A DNA stretch of 64,000 nt from positions 682,001 through 746,000 of the forward strand of contig CAVVHG010000001.1 in the NCBI GenBank assembly GCA_963747985.1, written 5' to 3'. Positions 8,711-19,316 of this stretch are shown here, one piece after another (the first letter of the stretch is position 1; every line of letters begins with the position of its first letter). The translations under genes were made by a program, and so were the position numbers. The stretch comes from JACADW01 sp963747985. Lineage in GTDB: Bacteria; Acidobacteriota; UBA6911. The notes under the pieces are model-generated. The model saw only the letters and a list, made by a program, of their open reading frames with translations, was not told the origin of the DNA and ran no database searches.

Positions 8711-10371
8711 GTTCAACCCCTACAGGGTTGACATCTTCTGATCATCCTGATCCCCGGGGTTTGCACCCCGGGCTGTTCTATTCGACGCTTTCAGCGTCGT
8801 CTGTGTCGATCGCGGCTGGCATCTGTGAGGTATCCCCGCCACCGGTGAATCAACGGACTGAACGGCAAGGTCACGCCCGCCCCCCGGGCGCAGTACGTCG
8901 GACTCGACCCCGAAGGGACTCAACGGCATGGTCACGCTGAGCCCCCGGGCGCGGTACGCCGGGCTCGGCCCCGAAGGGACTGAACGGCATGGTCACGCTG
9001 AGCCCCCGGGCGCAGTACGCCGGAGTCGACCCCGAAGGGGTCGAACAGACCAGCCCGGGGTGCAAACCCCGGGGAAGATCGGATCTGCCGCAAGGCCCAA
9101 CCCTGTAAGGGGTTGGACAGCGATCACCTGAAGAGACGACGTCACTTCGACCCCCACGCTTTCAGCGTCGTCTGTGTCGATCGCGGCTGGCATCTGTGAG
9201 GTATCCCCGCCACCGGTGAATCAACGGACTGAACGGCAGTCCGCCCCCCGGCGCAGTACGTCGGATCGACCCAAGGGACTGAACGGCATGGTCACGCTCT
9301 GCCCCGGGCGCGGTACGTCGGACTCGACCCCGAAGGGGGTCGAACAGACCAGCCCGGGGTGCAAACCCCGGGGAAGATCGGATCTGCCGCAAGACCCAAC
9401 CCTGAAAGGGTTGGACAGCGATCACCTGACGAGACGACGTCACTTCGACCCCCACGCTTTCAGCGTCGTCTGTGTCGATCGCGGCTGGCATCTGTGAGGT
9501 ATCCCCGCCACCGGTGAATCAACGGACTGAACGGCAAGGTCACGCCTGCCCCGGGCGCAGTACGTCGGACTCGACCCCGAAGGGACTGAACGGCATGGTC
9601 ACGCTCTGGCCCCCGGCGCAGTACGTCGGACTCGACCCCGAAGGGGGTCGAACAGACCAGCCCGGGGTGCAAACCCCGGGGAAGATCGGATCTGCCGCAA
9701 GACCCAACCCTGTAAGGGGTTGGACAGCGATCACCTGACGAGACGACGTCACTTCGACCCCCACGCTTTCAGCGTCGTCTGTGTCGATCGCGGCTGGCAT
9801 CTGTGAGGTATCCCCGCCACCGGTGAATCAACGGACTGAACGGCAAGGTCACGCCTGCCCCCCGGGCGCAGTACGTCGGACTCGACCCCGAAGGGACTGA
9901 ACGGCATGGTCACGCTCTGCCCCGGGCGCGGTACGTCGGACTCGACCCCGAAGGGGGTCGAACAGACCAGCCCGGGGTGCAAACCCCGGGGAAGATCGGA
10001 TCTGCCGCAAGACCCAACCCTGAAGGGGTTGGACAGCGATCACCTGAAGAGACGACGTCACTTCGACCCCCACGCTTTCAGCGTCGTCTGTGTCGATCGC
10101 GGCTGGCATCTGTGAGGTATCCCCGCCACCGGTGAATCAACGGACTGAACGGCAAGGTCACGCCTGGCCCCCGGGCGCAGTACGTCGGACTCGACCCCGA
10201 AGGGACTGAACGGCATGGTCACGCTCTGCCCCGGGCGCGGTACGTCGGACTCGACCCCGAAGGGGGTCGAACAGACCAGCCCGGGGTGCAAACCCCGGGG
10301 ATGATCGGATCTGCCGCAAGGCCCAACCCTGTAAGGGGTTGGACAGCGATCACCTGACGAGACGAGGTCAC
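8711..10371. repeat. Nested tandem repeat array, five units of about 300-370 bp built from hairpins
   Basis: The marker TGTGTCGATCGCGGCTGGC begins at 8802, 9173, 9471, 9780 and 10089, giving unit lengths of 371, 298, 309 and 309 bp. Each unit holds a sub-repeat of about 62 bp starting GGACTGAACGGCA; the first unit has three copies and the others two, which explains its extra 62 bp. Each unit also carries four perfect hairpins: ACGCT-TTC-AGCGT, TCGACCCC with GGGGTCGA, CCCGGGGT-GCAA-ACCCCGGG, and CCAACCC with GGGTTGG. Before the first unit, 8711-8801 shows three of the hairpins in the opposite order. Short open frames within it differ only as the repeat does and have no ribosome sites, so no gene is called. 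Confidence 0.9.
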
Positions 10372-10804
10372 TGCAATCCCCACTATCTCAATCGCAGAAT
10401 CCATCGATACGCGGATGGCGCCGGGATCCGGGACGAGCGACAGTTGAGATTCTTCGAGGCGATCAAGTCTTCCGTCTGTCAACACGGACGCGGAAACCCT
10501 TGACAACCGCTGTCGTTACATGAAATACATCGCCTCTCAAAATACATGCCAAGGATCCTTATTGCGGCCGACCATCGTCAGGACAAGGGCGTTGACCGAA
10601 CTGGACGTCAACGACAGTCCTCGATCCGCTCCGGCCGGTCGTGCCCGCCGCAGCCTGGACCTCCGGTTCGTTGTAAGGGAGTTGCGTCCGGGAGAGCAGC
10701 GTGAATCCAGCGGCTCGCCTCGGAGCGATTCGGGGATCAGTTGTTAAGCCGGCTGTAACAATAGTGACGCGAACAGCACAAGCTGGGATTAAGTGGAGGC
10801 AGCG
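10372..10804. other. Intergenic stretch before the TonB receptor gene
   Basis: About 430 bases between the tandem array and the receptor start. No convincing coding frame, hairpin or repeat is seen apart from the ribosome site GTGGAGG at 10793-10799. A promoter for the receptor is presumably here, but no clear -35/-10 pair could be chosen by eye. Confidence 0.5.
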
Positions 10805-13800
10805 ATGAAGAAGGTTCTGTTTTGGTCTTTTGCTACTTTCGTGATCCTGCTGTCGATCGCCGGCGTTTGCCTGGCGCAGACGGCCGGCACGGGCGCCATC
10901 TCGGGAACGATTACCGATCCCTCGGGGGCGGCGGTGGAAGGCGCGGCGATCAGCGCCACTGACGTCACTACCGGGGAAAAGCGGCCGGCCGTCTCGTCCG
11001 GCAACGGCACCTACCTGGTCCCACTTCTGCGGCCCGGCACCTATCGGGTGGAAGTTTCCAGGAGCGGCTTCAAGCTGTCGGTGACAGAAGTCCCCGTGCA
11101 TGTCACGGAAACAGTCACGGTCAACCTCCAGTTGGCCGTGGGCTCCCCGGCGGAGACAATCACGGTAAGCGCCAATTCCGAGCTGCTGAAGACCGAAGAC
11201 AGTACCCTGGGTAACGTAGTCGATCAGAGAGCGGTCGGCAGCCTCCCGCTTGTGACCCGGAACTACAGCCAGATACTGGGGCTCTCGCCCGGCGTCTCCG
11301 CCGAGACGTTCAACGCCGGTGAGATCGGCCGCGGTGGTGTGGATTCTCAGCTCGTAACAGCCGGTAGTAATTGGAGCGACAACAATTTTCAAATGAACGG
11401 CGTGGAAATCAACGACGCGGGCGGCTCAGGACACTACACCGGGGGCGTGGCCACTCCCAATCCCGACACCATTCAGGAATTCAAGGTCCAGACCAGCCAG
11501 TACGACGCCTCGTTCGGACGCAATGCCGGCGCCAACGTCAACGTCGTTACAAAGGCCGGCACCAACAACTGGCACGGCAACCTCTGGGAGTACTTCCGGA
11601 ATGAGGTTTTGAACGCCAACATGTTTTTCCGGAACCAGACCGACCAGCCGCGTCCGATTTTGCGGCAGAACCAGTTCGGATTCACCCTGGGCGGTCCAAT
11701 CAAGAAGGACAAGCTGCTGGTGTTCGGCTCCTATCAGGGTACCCGCCAGAGGAACGGCCTTGATTCGAATTGCTCCAGCAGCGTGATTCTGCCCGTGCTG
11801 ACGAATGACCGCTCGGCCGCGGGTTTGGCGGCGGCCGTCGGACCGACGACTGCTTTCACGGGCGTCGATTTTGCGGGCCGTCCTGTAACGGCAGAGACAG
11901 TGGGCGCCCAGGCTCTGGCGTTGTTCAATCTCAAGCTGTCCAATGGGGAGTACTTGGTGCCGAATCCCCAGACGACCAGACCGAGCGCGTTGAACGGCCT
12001 GCTCGAGGGCTTCTCTACCTTCAGCGTCGCGTGTCCGTATACGGAAGACCAGTTCATGACCAACGTTGACTGGCTGCAGAATTCCAAGAGCAGTTTCCAG
12101 GGCCGCTTCTTCTTTGCCAACAGCGAAGCCAACTTCACCATGCCGCTGCCCAACGGAGTGGGTAACACTCTTCCCGGCTCTCCTTTGAACAATCCACAGA
12201 ATTTCCGTAACTTTTCGCTGTCCCACACCTACGCATTCACCGCCCAGGTCGTCAACCAGGCGGAGTTCGGATACCACCGGACCTACGCGGGCACACAACA
12301 GAGCTTCCCCTTCAAGTGGGCCGATATCGGCAGCACCGTTCCTTCCTTTGACGAGTCGGTGCCCGTGATTCAGGCCCTGGGAGGGTTCAATATCGGCGGG
12401 AACGGCCAAACGGTGGTCAACGAATTGAACACCTACGTATTCCAGGACACGCTCTCCTGGATTCACGGGCGTCACTCTATCCGCTTCGGCGGCAGCCTGA
12501 CCCGTGGCCAACAAGTCATGCCGAACTTCAGCTTCCCCTCCATCGCAATCTTCGCCGACTACCCGAGCCTGATCCTGGGGACGGCACTGGTCCCCGGAGG
12601 CCCATCCCTGACTCCGTTTATCACCCTCGACCTGGCCGGCATTCTGGATCGGGACTGGCGGTTCTGGGATGGTGGTGTCTACGCTCAGGACGACATCAAG
12701 GTTACACCGCGTCTAACCGTCAACGTGGGCCTCCGTTACGATTATCTGGGTGGCTTCGGAGAGGTCAACGGACGCAATTCGAGCGTCGATCCCGCGCTGC
12801 TTGATCCGAACCCTCCGGCCGACGGCAGCCTGGCTGGATTCGTGGTGTCCGAGAATTATCCCGGTACACGCCCCGAGGGAGTGGTAAGCAGCGGTAACAA
12901 CCTGGGGATTTACGGGGAGGGTCAGAACTCCATCAATCCGCGAGTCGGATTTGCCTGGAGCCTGCCGGGGACCAATCGCCTCGTGCTCCGGGGCGGCTAC
13001 GGCATCTACCGCCAGCGCACGACAGGCCAGCCGAACCTCCAACAGCTCACATCTCAACCATTCGGACTTATCCGGTATCTCCAGCCGAATTACAGTGGTG
13101 CCGATTTCGCCAACCCGTTCCCGCCGGATCCGGGTGCGTTCCCGCAGTGGGTCCCCTATAGTCCGTCCACGATCATCTCGCCGTACGTCATCGACGTCCA
13201 TTTCCGGACTCCGACGTTTCAAAGATACAGTCTGAACCTGCAGGCCCAGATCGCCAGGGATTTCGTGCTGGAGGTCGGCTATGCCGGGATGCACGGCACC
13301 CACATGATGCTGACTCGCGGTGTAAATCAGGCTTCCCTGGCCAGTCCGGATCATCCCATTCGCGGGGAGACTACCAACAGCGTGGCGAATCTACAGTTGC
13401 GGGTGCCATACCAGGGTTTTACGGCCGGCAGCTTCAACCAGATCCAGTCGAGCGGCTTTGCCTGGTACAACGCGCTGCAAGCCAGCCTGCGGAAGCGCTT
13501 CAGCCACGGACTGCAGTTTCTTGCCTCCTATACCTTCACACGCGATCTGGCAAACGTCTACATGAGCACCAACGGCCCTAACGGGGGTATGACCTATGGC
13601 GATCAGGTCAATCCGCGGTCCGGCTATGGCCCCGACGCGTTCATTCGTCCGCAACGTTTCGTGTTCAGCGGTGTTTACGAGTTGCCCGGTCCCAAAGATC
13701 GCCATTCCCTGGCAGGGCAATTGCTGGGAAACTGGACTTTGGCGGGAGTCGCCACAATCCAGTCCGGGCGCCGGCTCCCTATACTCAATCAAAGCGCCAC

Positions 13801-14212
13801 GAATGTGTATGGCGTTCCCACAGACTTCGGGCAAATCACTCCCGGCTGCAACATCGCAACCAATGGTTCCGTGACAGAACGGATCAATAATTGGATCAAC
13901 AAGGATTGCATGGCGCCGTATCCGGTGGTGGGGAACGACGGATTGGCGACAGGCTTCGGAAACAGCCCGATGGGTATTCTGCACGGTCCGGGCCAGGCCA
14001 ACACCGATCTTTCGCTGTTAAAACAGTTCCCGCTGAAGTGGCCGTATGAGGGGACAAACATCGAGTTCCGCGCGGAGTTTTTCAACGCGTTCAACCAGAC
14101 AACTTTCGCCGACCCGGACATCTACGTCTCAAACACGCTTAGTTTCGGAACCATCGCCAACACGGTCGCGAACCCGCGGATCATCCAATTCGCACTGAAG
14201 TTGACTTTCTGA
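10805..14212 (+). CDS. Oar-like TonB-dependent receptor with N-terminal carboxypeptidase-regulatory domain
   Basis: An outer-membrane protein of 1135 residues. A signal peptide (MKKVLFWSFATFVILL, cleavage after CLAQ) is followed by a CarboxypepD_reg-like Ig fold at about 25-110 (GAISGTITDPSGAAVEGA), a plug domain with NFQMNGVEINDAGG and GANVNVVTKAGTN, and a long beta-barrel ending in FALKLTF with the terminal Phe needed for outer-membrane insertion. GTG 10793 would add four residues, but the sequence there is the ribosome site GTGGAGG, so ATG 10805 is chosen. This family is greatly expanded in acidobacteria and imports oligomers or peptides with TonB/ExbBD energy. The following peptidase-like genes suggest a peptide substrate, which is inference. 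Confidence 0.92.
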   Translation: MKKVLFWSFATFVILLSIAGVCLAQTAGTGAISGTITDPSGAAVEGAAISATDVTTGEKRPAVSSGNGTYLVPLLRPGTYRVEVSRSGFKLSVTEVPVHVTETVTVNLQLAVGSPAETITVSANSELLKTEDSTLGNVVDQRAVGSLPLVTRNYSQILGLSPGVSAETFNAGEIGRGGVDSQLVTAGSNWSDNNFQMNGVEINDAGGSGHYTGGVATPNPDTIQEFKVQTSQYDASFGRNAGANVNVVTKAGTNNWHGNLWEYFRNEVLNANMFFRNQTDQPRPILRQNQFGFTLGGPIKKDKLLVFGSYQGTRQRNGLDSNCSSSVILPVLTNDRSAAGLAAAVGPTTAFTGVDFAGRPVTAETVGAQALALFNLKLSNGEYLVPNPQTTRPSALNGLLEGFSTFSVACPYTEDQFMTNVDWLQNSKSSFQGRFFFANSEANFTMPLPNGVGNTLPGSPLNNPQNFRNFSLSHTYAFTAQVVNQAEFGYHRTYAGTQQSFPFKWADIGSTVPSFDESVPVIQALGGFNIGGNGQTVVNELNTYVFQDTLSWIHGRHSIRFGGSLTRGQQVMPNFSFPSIAIFADYPSLILGTALVPGGPSLTPFITLDLAGILDRDWRFWDGGVYAQDDIKVTPRLTVNVGLRYDYLGGFGEVNGRNSSVDPALLDPNPPADGSLAGFVVSENYPGTRPEGVVSSGNNLGIYGEGQNSINPRVGFAWSLPGTNRLVLRGGYGIYRQRTTGQPNLQQLTSQPFGLIRYLQPNYSGADFANPFPPDPGAFPQWVPYSPSTIISPYVIDVHFRTPTFQRYSLNLQAQIARDFVLEVGYAGMHGTHMMLTRGVNQASLASPDHPIRGETTNSVANLQLRVPYQGFTAGSFNQIQSSGFAWYNALQASLRKRFSHGLQFLASYTFTRDLANVYMSTNGPNGGMTYGDQVNPRSGYGPDAFIRPQRFVFSGVYELPGPKDRHSLAGQLLGNWTLAGVATIQSGRRLPILNQSATNVYGVPTDFGQITPGCNIATNGSVTERINNWINKDCMAPYPVVGNDGLATGFGNSPMGILHGPGQANTDLSLLKQFPLKWPYEGTNIEFRAEFFNAFNQTTFADPDIYVSNTLSFGTIANTVANPRIIQFALKLTF

Positions 14213-14370
14213 TTTGCGCCAGGCTCACGGCTTGCGATGCGTTGTGTGGATGCTGAGTCAGAATCTCCAGTTTTTTGTGCTGTAACGCGCGGCCGGGCGA
14301 CGAGAACCGCCCGGCCCTCATTCTCCTTCCACATCACGTGAGAAGCGGATTCGTCCGGCGGGACAAAGCC

Positions 14371-16392
14371 ATGACTGCAGACTCCACCCTCCATGACCGC
14401 CACCGGGGCACGCGCTCCCCGGCCGGATTTGCATTCCTTTCCCTTCTCGCGGTCTTGTCATGCACCGGGCTGCAGGCGCAGCCTGCTCTTCTGTCGACAG
14501 GCGTGCCGCAGACGTCAAATGCGGCTGCGGGTGCCGCCACCGGCCCGGCGAACACGCGCGAAATGACGGCAGTCGACGTCTCTGCTTTTCTCGACGGCAT
14601 CATGCCGCTGCAGCTCGCACGCGAAGACATCGCCGGCGCCGTAGTCCTCGTAGTCAAAGACGGCAAAGTGCTGTTCGCGAAAGGATACGGATATGCCGAC
14701 GTTGAAAAGAAGACGCCTGTAACTCCCGATGGCACACTGTTCCGGATCGCTTCGATCTCGAAGCTGTTCACCTGGACGGCGGTGATGCAACTGGTCGAAC
14801 AGGGCAAGCTGGACCTCAATCGCAACGTGGACGATTATCTCGAATTCAGAATACCGGCGACCTGCACGAAACCGGTCACATTGCGGAACCTCCTGACGCA
14901 CACCCCGGGGTTCGAGGAAACCGCCAAAGACATGGGGTCGCTCAACGCGAATGATCTCAAGCCACTTGGGGATTACCTCAAAACGCACGTGCCGGCGCGC
15001 ATTTTTCCGCCCGGGGTGACTCCCGCCTATTCCAACTACGGAGCCGCCCTGGCCGGCCACATTGTCGAGCGGGTTTCCGGGCAGTCATTTGACGACTATA
15101 TCGAACAGCACCTTTTGTTCCCGCTCGGGATGCGGCACGCGACGTTTCGCCAGCCGCTGCCTGACGCGCTCAAACCGATGCTTTCGAGCGGGTATATCGT
15201 AGCGTCCGGGCCGGCGGAACCATTTCAAGCGATCCAGGATGCACCGGCGGGAAGCGCCTCGATGACGGCAGTGGACGTCTCCCGCTTCATGATTGCCCAT
15301 CTGCAGGACGGCGAATATGAGAATGCCCGGATTCTCCGGCCGGAGACAGCGCGGCTGATGCATGCGCGCCAGTTTGCCAATCATCCGGAAATGAACGCAA
15401 TGGCGCTCGGTTTCTATGAAGAGGCGCGCAACGGGCGGCGCATCATCGGGCATGGCGGAGACCTGACCTGTTTTCACAGCGATCTGCACCTGATCCTTGA
15501 CGCCGGAGTAGGATTCTTTGTCTCCTACAACAGCATGGGCAAGGGCGAGAATCGCCCGCGAACGGCCGTCTGGCACGCATTCCTCGACCGGTATTTCCCA
15601 TATGAATTGTCCGCTGAAACTGCGGTTTCTGATGCCGCGCAGGATGCGAAAACCGTCTCGGGAAGCTACATCTTCAGCCGCCGATTCGAGACCAACCTGC
15701 TGGCCGTCATCATGTTGTTCGGTCAGGTGAAGGTCTCACCCGGCAGCAACAACACCATCAGCGTGGACATATTCAAGGACTTAAACGGAAAGCCGAAGCG
15801 TTTCCGGGAGGTCGGTCCGCTCCTGTTTCGCGAGGTCGATGGCCAGGACCGTATCGCTTTCACGCGAGATGACTCGGGGCGGCTGGTCGCGGTAATCGAC
15901 TATCCATTCATGGTTGGGCAACGCGCTTCCTGGCATCAGTCGGTCATGTTCAACCTGGTGGTCATCGGCGGAGCACTGGCCGTGTGCCTGCTGACGCTCG
16001 TGCTGTGGCCGATTACCCACTTCATTCGTCGCCACTATGGCCGAACGCTGACACTCAGCCCGAAGCTGCGAAAGTTGCGGATCTGGGCCCGGGTCGTGTG
16101 TGCGCTCGACCTCATTTTTGCCATCGGGTTTGCCACGCTCCTTTCCCTTGCCGAGAAACACGAGGAACTTCTCAGCTCGCGGGCGGATCCGTGGCTGCAT
16201 CTTCTTCAGATCGTCGGAGGGCTCGGCGTCGTCGGCACTGCCATCATTCTGTGGAATGCCATCGAATCCTGGCGCAATCGCGAGTGCGGCATTTTGAGCA
16301 GGGTCGGCGATACGCTGATCGTTCTTGCGGCATTGGGTTTCAGCTGGTTCGTGGTGACTTGGAACATGCTGCATTGGAGTTTGAATTACTGA
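14371..16392 (+). CDS. Secreted/membrane serine hydrolase, class C beta-lactamase family, with C-terminal membrane domain
   Basis: A 673-residue protein. The N-terminal signal region (FAFLSLLAVLSCTGLQAQ) precedes a beta-lactamase-fold catalytic domain: S128-x-x-K131 in RIASISKLFTW, the YSN motif in PAYSNYGAAL and a KTG-equivalent HGG in IGHGGDLTCFHS. The last 150 residues contain about four membrane spans (CLLTLVLWPITHF onward), an arrangement shared with the paralogue at 21374. ATG 14371 is chosen because the upstream frame does not resemble the paralogue. The fold covers DD-peptidases, D-aminopeptidases and esterases; with an epimerase and a D-aminoacylase nearby, a D-peptide substrate is plausible but not proven. 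Confidence 0.85.
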   Translation: MTADSTLHDRHRGTRSPAGFAFLSLLAVLSCTGLQAQPALLSTGVPQTSNAAAGAATGPANTREMTAVDVSAFLDGIMPLQLAREDIAGAVVLVVKDGKVLFAKGYGYADVEKKTPVTPDGTLFRIASISKLFTWTAVMQLVEQGKLDLNRNVDDYLEFRIPATCTKPVTLRNLLTHTPGFEETAKDMGSLNANDLKPLGDYLKTHVPARIFPPGVTPAYSNYGAALAGHIVERVSGQSFDDYIEQHLLFPLGMRHATFRQPLPDALKPMLSSGYIVASGPAEPFQAIQDAPAGSASMTAVDVSRFMIAHLQDGEYENARILRPETARLMHARQFANHPEMNAMALGFYEEARNGRRIIGHGGDLTCFHSDLHLILDAGVGFFVSYNSMGKGENRPRTAVWHAFLDRYFPYELSAETAVSDAAQDAKTVSGSYIFSRRFETNLLAVIMLFGQVKVSPGSNNTISVDIFKDLNGKPKRFREVGPLLFREVDGQDRIAFTRDDSGRLVAVIDYPFMVGQRASWHQSVMFNLVVIGGALAVCLLTLVLWPITHFIRRHYGRTLTLSPKLRKLRIWARVVCALDLIFAIGFATLLSLAEKHEELLSSRADPWLHLLQIVGGLGVVGTAIILWNAIESWRNRECGILSRVGDTLIVLAALGFSWFVVTWNMLHWSLNY

Positions 16393-16464
16393 CGCGTATC
16401 CGTTTGGGAGCCGGCACCTGCGTGCCGCAGCCGCCGGCTCGCGGAAAGTTACGAGAGGTCCCCG

Positions 16465-18049
16465 ATGAAACTCGATCGCGCTTGGGCTGCGCTTGCCCTT
16501 TGTCTTCTCTTCACCGTTCCCGCGTTCGCACAGACCCCGGTTCCCGCCGATCTTGACGACTGGGTTGGCCGGTCCATGCGAACCTTCGACGTGCCCGGGC
16601 TGTCGCTGGCCGTCGTGAAGGACGGCAAGGTGCTGGCCGCGAAGGGCTACGGCGTCCGCAAACTGGGGGAAGCCACCCAGGTCGACCAGGACACGCTCTT
16701 CGGCATCGGCTCGAACACGAAGGCTTTTACCACGGCATGCCTGGCCATGCTGGTGGACGAAGGCAAGGTTGCCTGGGACGGGCCTGTCCGCCAGTACCTT
16801 CCCGACTTCCAGATGTACGATCCTTACGTCTCGCATGAGATGACCGTCCGCGACCTGCTCACGCATCGCAGCGGTATGGGTCTGGGGCAGGGCGATTTGC
16901 TGTTCTATCCGCCCACTACGTACACGCGCGCGGAGATCATTCACAAGCTGCGCTATATGAAGCCGGCCTCGAGTTTCCGCAGCCGCTTCGCCTACGACAA
17001 CCTGCTCTACATGGCGGCCGGACAGGTGATCCCGGCGGTAACCGGCACTTCGTGGGACGATTTCGTGCGGCAGCGCATTTTCCTGCCGCTGGGCATGACG
17101 AACTCCAACGTCAGCATCGATTCGTTCAAGTCCGGCGACAACATCGCGTATCCCCACTCCAACATCGATGGCAAACTGCAGGTGATCCCGTTCGTGAGCA
17201 TCGACAATGCGGCGCCGGCGGGTTCCATCAACTCCTCTGCTGCGGATATGGCCAGGTGGATGCTTCTGCAGCTCAACCGCGGCAAGCTGCTCGACCGCGA
17301 GGGACGACTGTTCAGTGAAAAACAGTCGCGCGAAATGTGGTCGTCGCAGACCATCCTCCCGGTTTCCGAGCCGCCGCCATCGCTGGCGGCCCTCAAGGCG
17401 AACTTCAGCAATTATGCATTGGGCTGGAATGTGCGGGATTATCATGGGCGCAAGCTGGTTGCCCACACCGGCGGGTTGCCGGGATTCGTTTCGCGCGTGA
17501 TGATGGTGCCGGAGCAGAATCTCGGCGTGGTGATTCTGACCAACGCGGAGCAGGGGGGCGCATTTGACTCGATTCTCTATCACGTGCTCGACCATTACCT
17601 GCAGCTGCCGCCCGCGGATTGGATAGCCGCCTTCAAGGCGGCGCGCGGACTTTCAATTGAAGGCCGCCGCCGATGCGGAGCAAAAGCAGCACGAAGAGCG
17701 CAACACCGCTTCGCGCCCGTCACTCCCTGAACAGAAATACGCGGGGACATACGAGGATGCCTGGTACGGTACAGCTACGATCAGAATGGAAAACGGGCAC
17801 CTCGCTCTCGCCTTCGACCACTCGCCCACGATGGCAGGGGAACTGGAACACTGGCAGTACGATACGTTCCGGACGCACTGGCGCGACCGGACTATCGCCG
17901 ACGCGTTTGTGACATTTTCGCTGAAGCCCGACGGATCGATTGAACGATTTACGATGCAGCCCGTTTCACCCCTGGCGGACTTCAGCTTCGATTACCAGGA
18001 TCTTGAATTTCATCCGGCGGCCAAGCCGGACACTCCGCCGGCAAAGTGA
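16465..18049 (+). CDS. Secreted serine hydrolase with C-terminal DUF3471 domain (one frameshift)
   Basis: The first frame runs from ATG 16465 (ribosome site GAGAGG) and gives a signal peptide (ALCLLFTVPAFAQ) and a class C beta-lactamase-type domain with S83-x-x-K86 in GSNTKAFTT, the YDN motif in RFAYDNLLYM and HTGGLPGF. The frame changes near 17640; the second frame (to TGA 18047-18049) encodes the DUF3471 lipocalin-like domain (YAGTYEDAWYGTA, DYQDLEFHP) that normally ends this family. Corrected, the protein is about 527 residues, the usual family length, so a single inserted or lost base in the GC-rich stretch at 17625-17650 is the likely cause. Without correction the first frame ends at 17730 without DUF3471. 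Confidence 0.82.
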
Positions 18050-18086
18050 GAGGTGAGCCGGCTTTTCTCGAGGAGCAGGTGCAATC

Positions 18087-19304
18087 ATGAAGCCATTGAA
18101 TAGAGGTCAATTCCTGAAGACTCTGGGCATGGGAGCAGTGTCCGGATCCCTCTGGGCCGGACGGGGATATTCTTCGCCGGGGCTGGAAGACGCGAAGGCC
18201 GCAGCCAGGTCGCTGAAGATCAAGGACGTCGAAATCTATCTCAACGACATCAAGTTCGTCGCGCCCTTTACGGTCGCACTCGGGACGATCGACAGCACGA
18301 ACGGGGCCCTCATCCGGATCCTGACAGACGCCGGGATCGTCGGGATCGGTGAGTCCGCTCCCTTTCAGCCGGTCACCGGCGATACGCAGCAGACGAACGT
18401 CGCCGTGGCCCAGGATCTTCGGGCCGCACTCAAGGGGAAGGACCCCCTGGCCATCGAAAGCGCGAACACGCTCTTCGGGGCTTACTTCCATTCCAATCCA
18501 AGCATTGTCGCCGCGTTCGACATGGCTCTCTACGACATCCTGGGGAAAGTGGCGGGTATGCCGATCTTCCGGCTTCTCGGCGGCGACAAGACGACGTTCG
18601 AGACGGACTTCACGATCGGCATCGATACGCCGGGGAATATGGCCATTGCCGCCAGGGAGCACGCGGCCAAGGGGTTTCGAATCCACAAGGTCAAAGTCGG
18701 ACAGGATCCCGATACGGACGTCGCCCGGCTGCAGGCGATTCGGGAGGCGATCGGCTACGACCACACGATCCGCATCGACGGCAATCAGGGCTACACCGTT
18801 CCGCAAGCAATCTATGCCCTGCGGCACATGGAGAAATTCAAGATCCAGTTCTGTGAGCAGCCCGTGCTCTACTCCGACATCGCGGGCCTGAAAAGGGTGC
18901 GGGACGCGAGCCCGATCGCGATCATGGCCGACGAGGCCCTGTTCCTTCCCACCGACGCTCTCAAGCTCATCAAGGCGGAGGCTTGCGACTACTTCAACAT
19001 CAAGCTGATGAAAGCAGGCGGCATCAGCAGCGCGCTCAAAATCTCGGTCATCGCCGAGGCAGCCAATCTCCACTGCATGCTGGGTTGCATGGCAGAGACC
19101 CGGATCGCCCTCACGGCCGCGGCGCATGTTCATGGGGCGCGGAAAAACATCCATTACGCCGACCTGGATGGATATCTCTCGCACACCATCGATCCCGTCA
19201 TCGACGGCATGACCGTCAAGAACGGGACAGTTACGATTCCCGAGAAGCCGGGCCTGGGCGCGGACATCGATCCGGCCTTCCTGAAGACTCTGAAGAAGGT
19301 CTGA
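18087..19304 (+). CDS. Enolase-superfamily enzyme, dipeptide epimerase-like (mandelate racemase/muconate lactonizing family)
   Basis: A 405-residue enzyme with a Tat-like leader (NRGQFLKTLGMGAVSGSLWAG), so it probably acts outside the cytoplasm. The capping domain is followed by the TIM barrel with the KxK pair K201/K203 (HKVKVGQ), metal ligands D231 (RIDGNQG), E257 (FCEQPV) and D282 (MADEAL), and the opposite-face lysine K306 (NIKLMKAGG). Paired lysines on both sides of the active site are the hallmark of the MLE/dipeptide-epimerase subgroup, which includes L-Ala-D/L-Glu epimerase. An exported epimerase is unusual. The gene starts 37 bp after the serine hydrolase and converges with the deacylase. 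The substrate is inferred from neighbours. Confidence 0.85.
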   Translation: MKPLNRGQFLKTLGMGAVSGSLWAGRGYSSPGLEDAKAAARSLKIKDVEIYLNDIKFVAPFTVALGTIDSTNGALIRILTDAGIVGIGESAPFQPVTGDTQQTNVAVAQDLRAALKGKDPLAIESANTLFGAYFHSNPSIVAAFDMALYDILGKVAGMPIFRLLGGDKTTFETDFTIGIDTPGNMAIAAREHAAKGFRIHKVKVGQDPDTDVARLQAIREAIGYDHTIRIDGNQGYTVPQAIYALRHMEKFKIQFCEQPVLYSDIAGLKRVRDASPIAIMADEALFLPTDALKLIKAEACDYFNIKLMKAGGISSALKISVIAEAANLHCMLGCMAETRIALTAAAHVHGARKNIHYADLDGYLSHTIDPVIDGMTVKNGTVTIPEKPGLGADIDPAFLKTLKKV

Positions 19305-19316
19305 CCATGAATCTCT

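Noticed and set aside
8711..10371. CRISPR array
   Set aside because: Repeats are long and nested, with no short constant repeat alternating with unique spacers, and there are no cas genes.
8720..10506. Many 65-109-residue open frames on both strands across the tandem array
   Set aside because: They repeat with the array, have no ribosome sites, and their sequences are translations of hairpins.
15781..17595. A 604-residue minus-strand open frame
   Set aside because: Antisense to two serine hydrolases with intact catalytic motifs and has no recognisable domain.
17982..19184. A 400-residue minus-strand open frame
   Set aside because: Antisense to the epimerase gene, whose active-site residues are all present.
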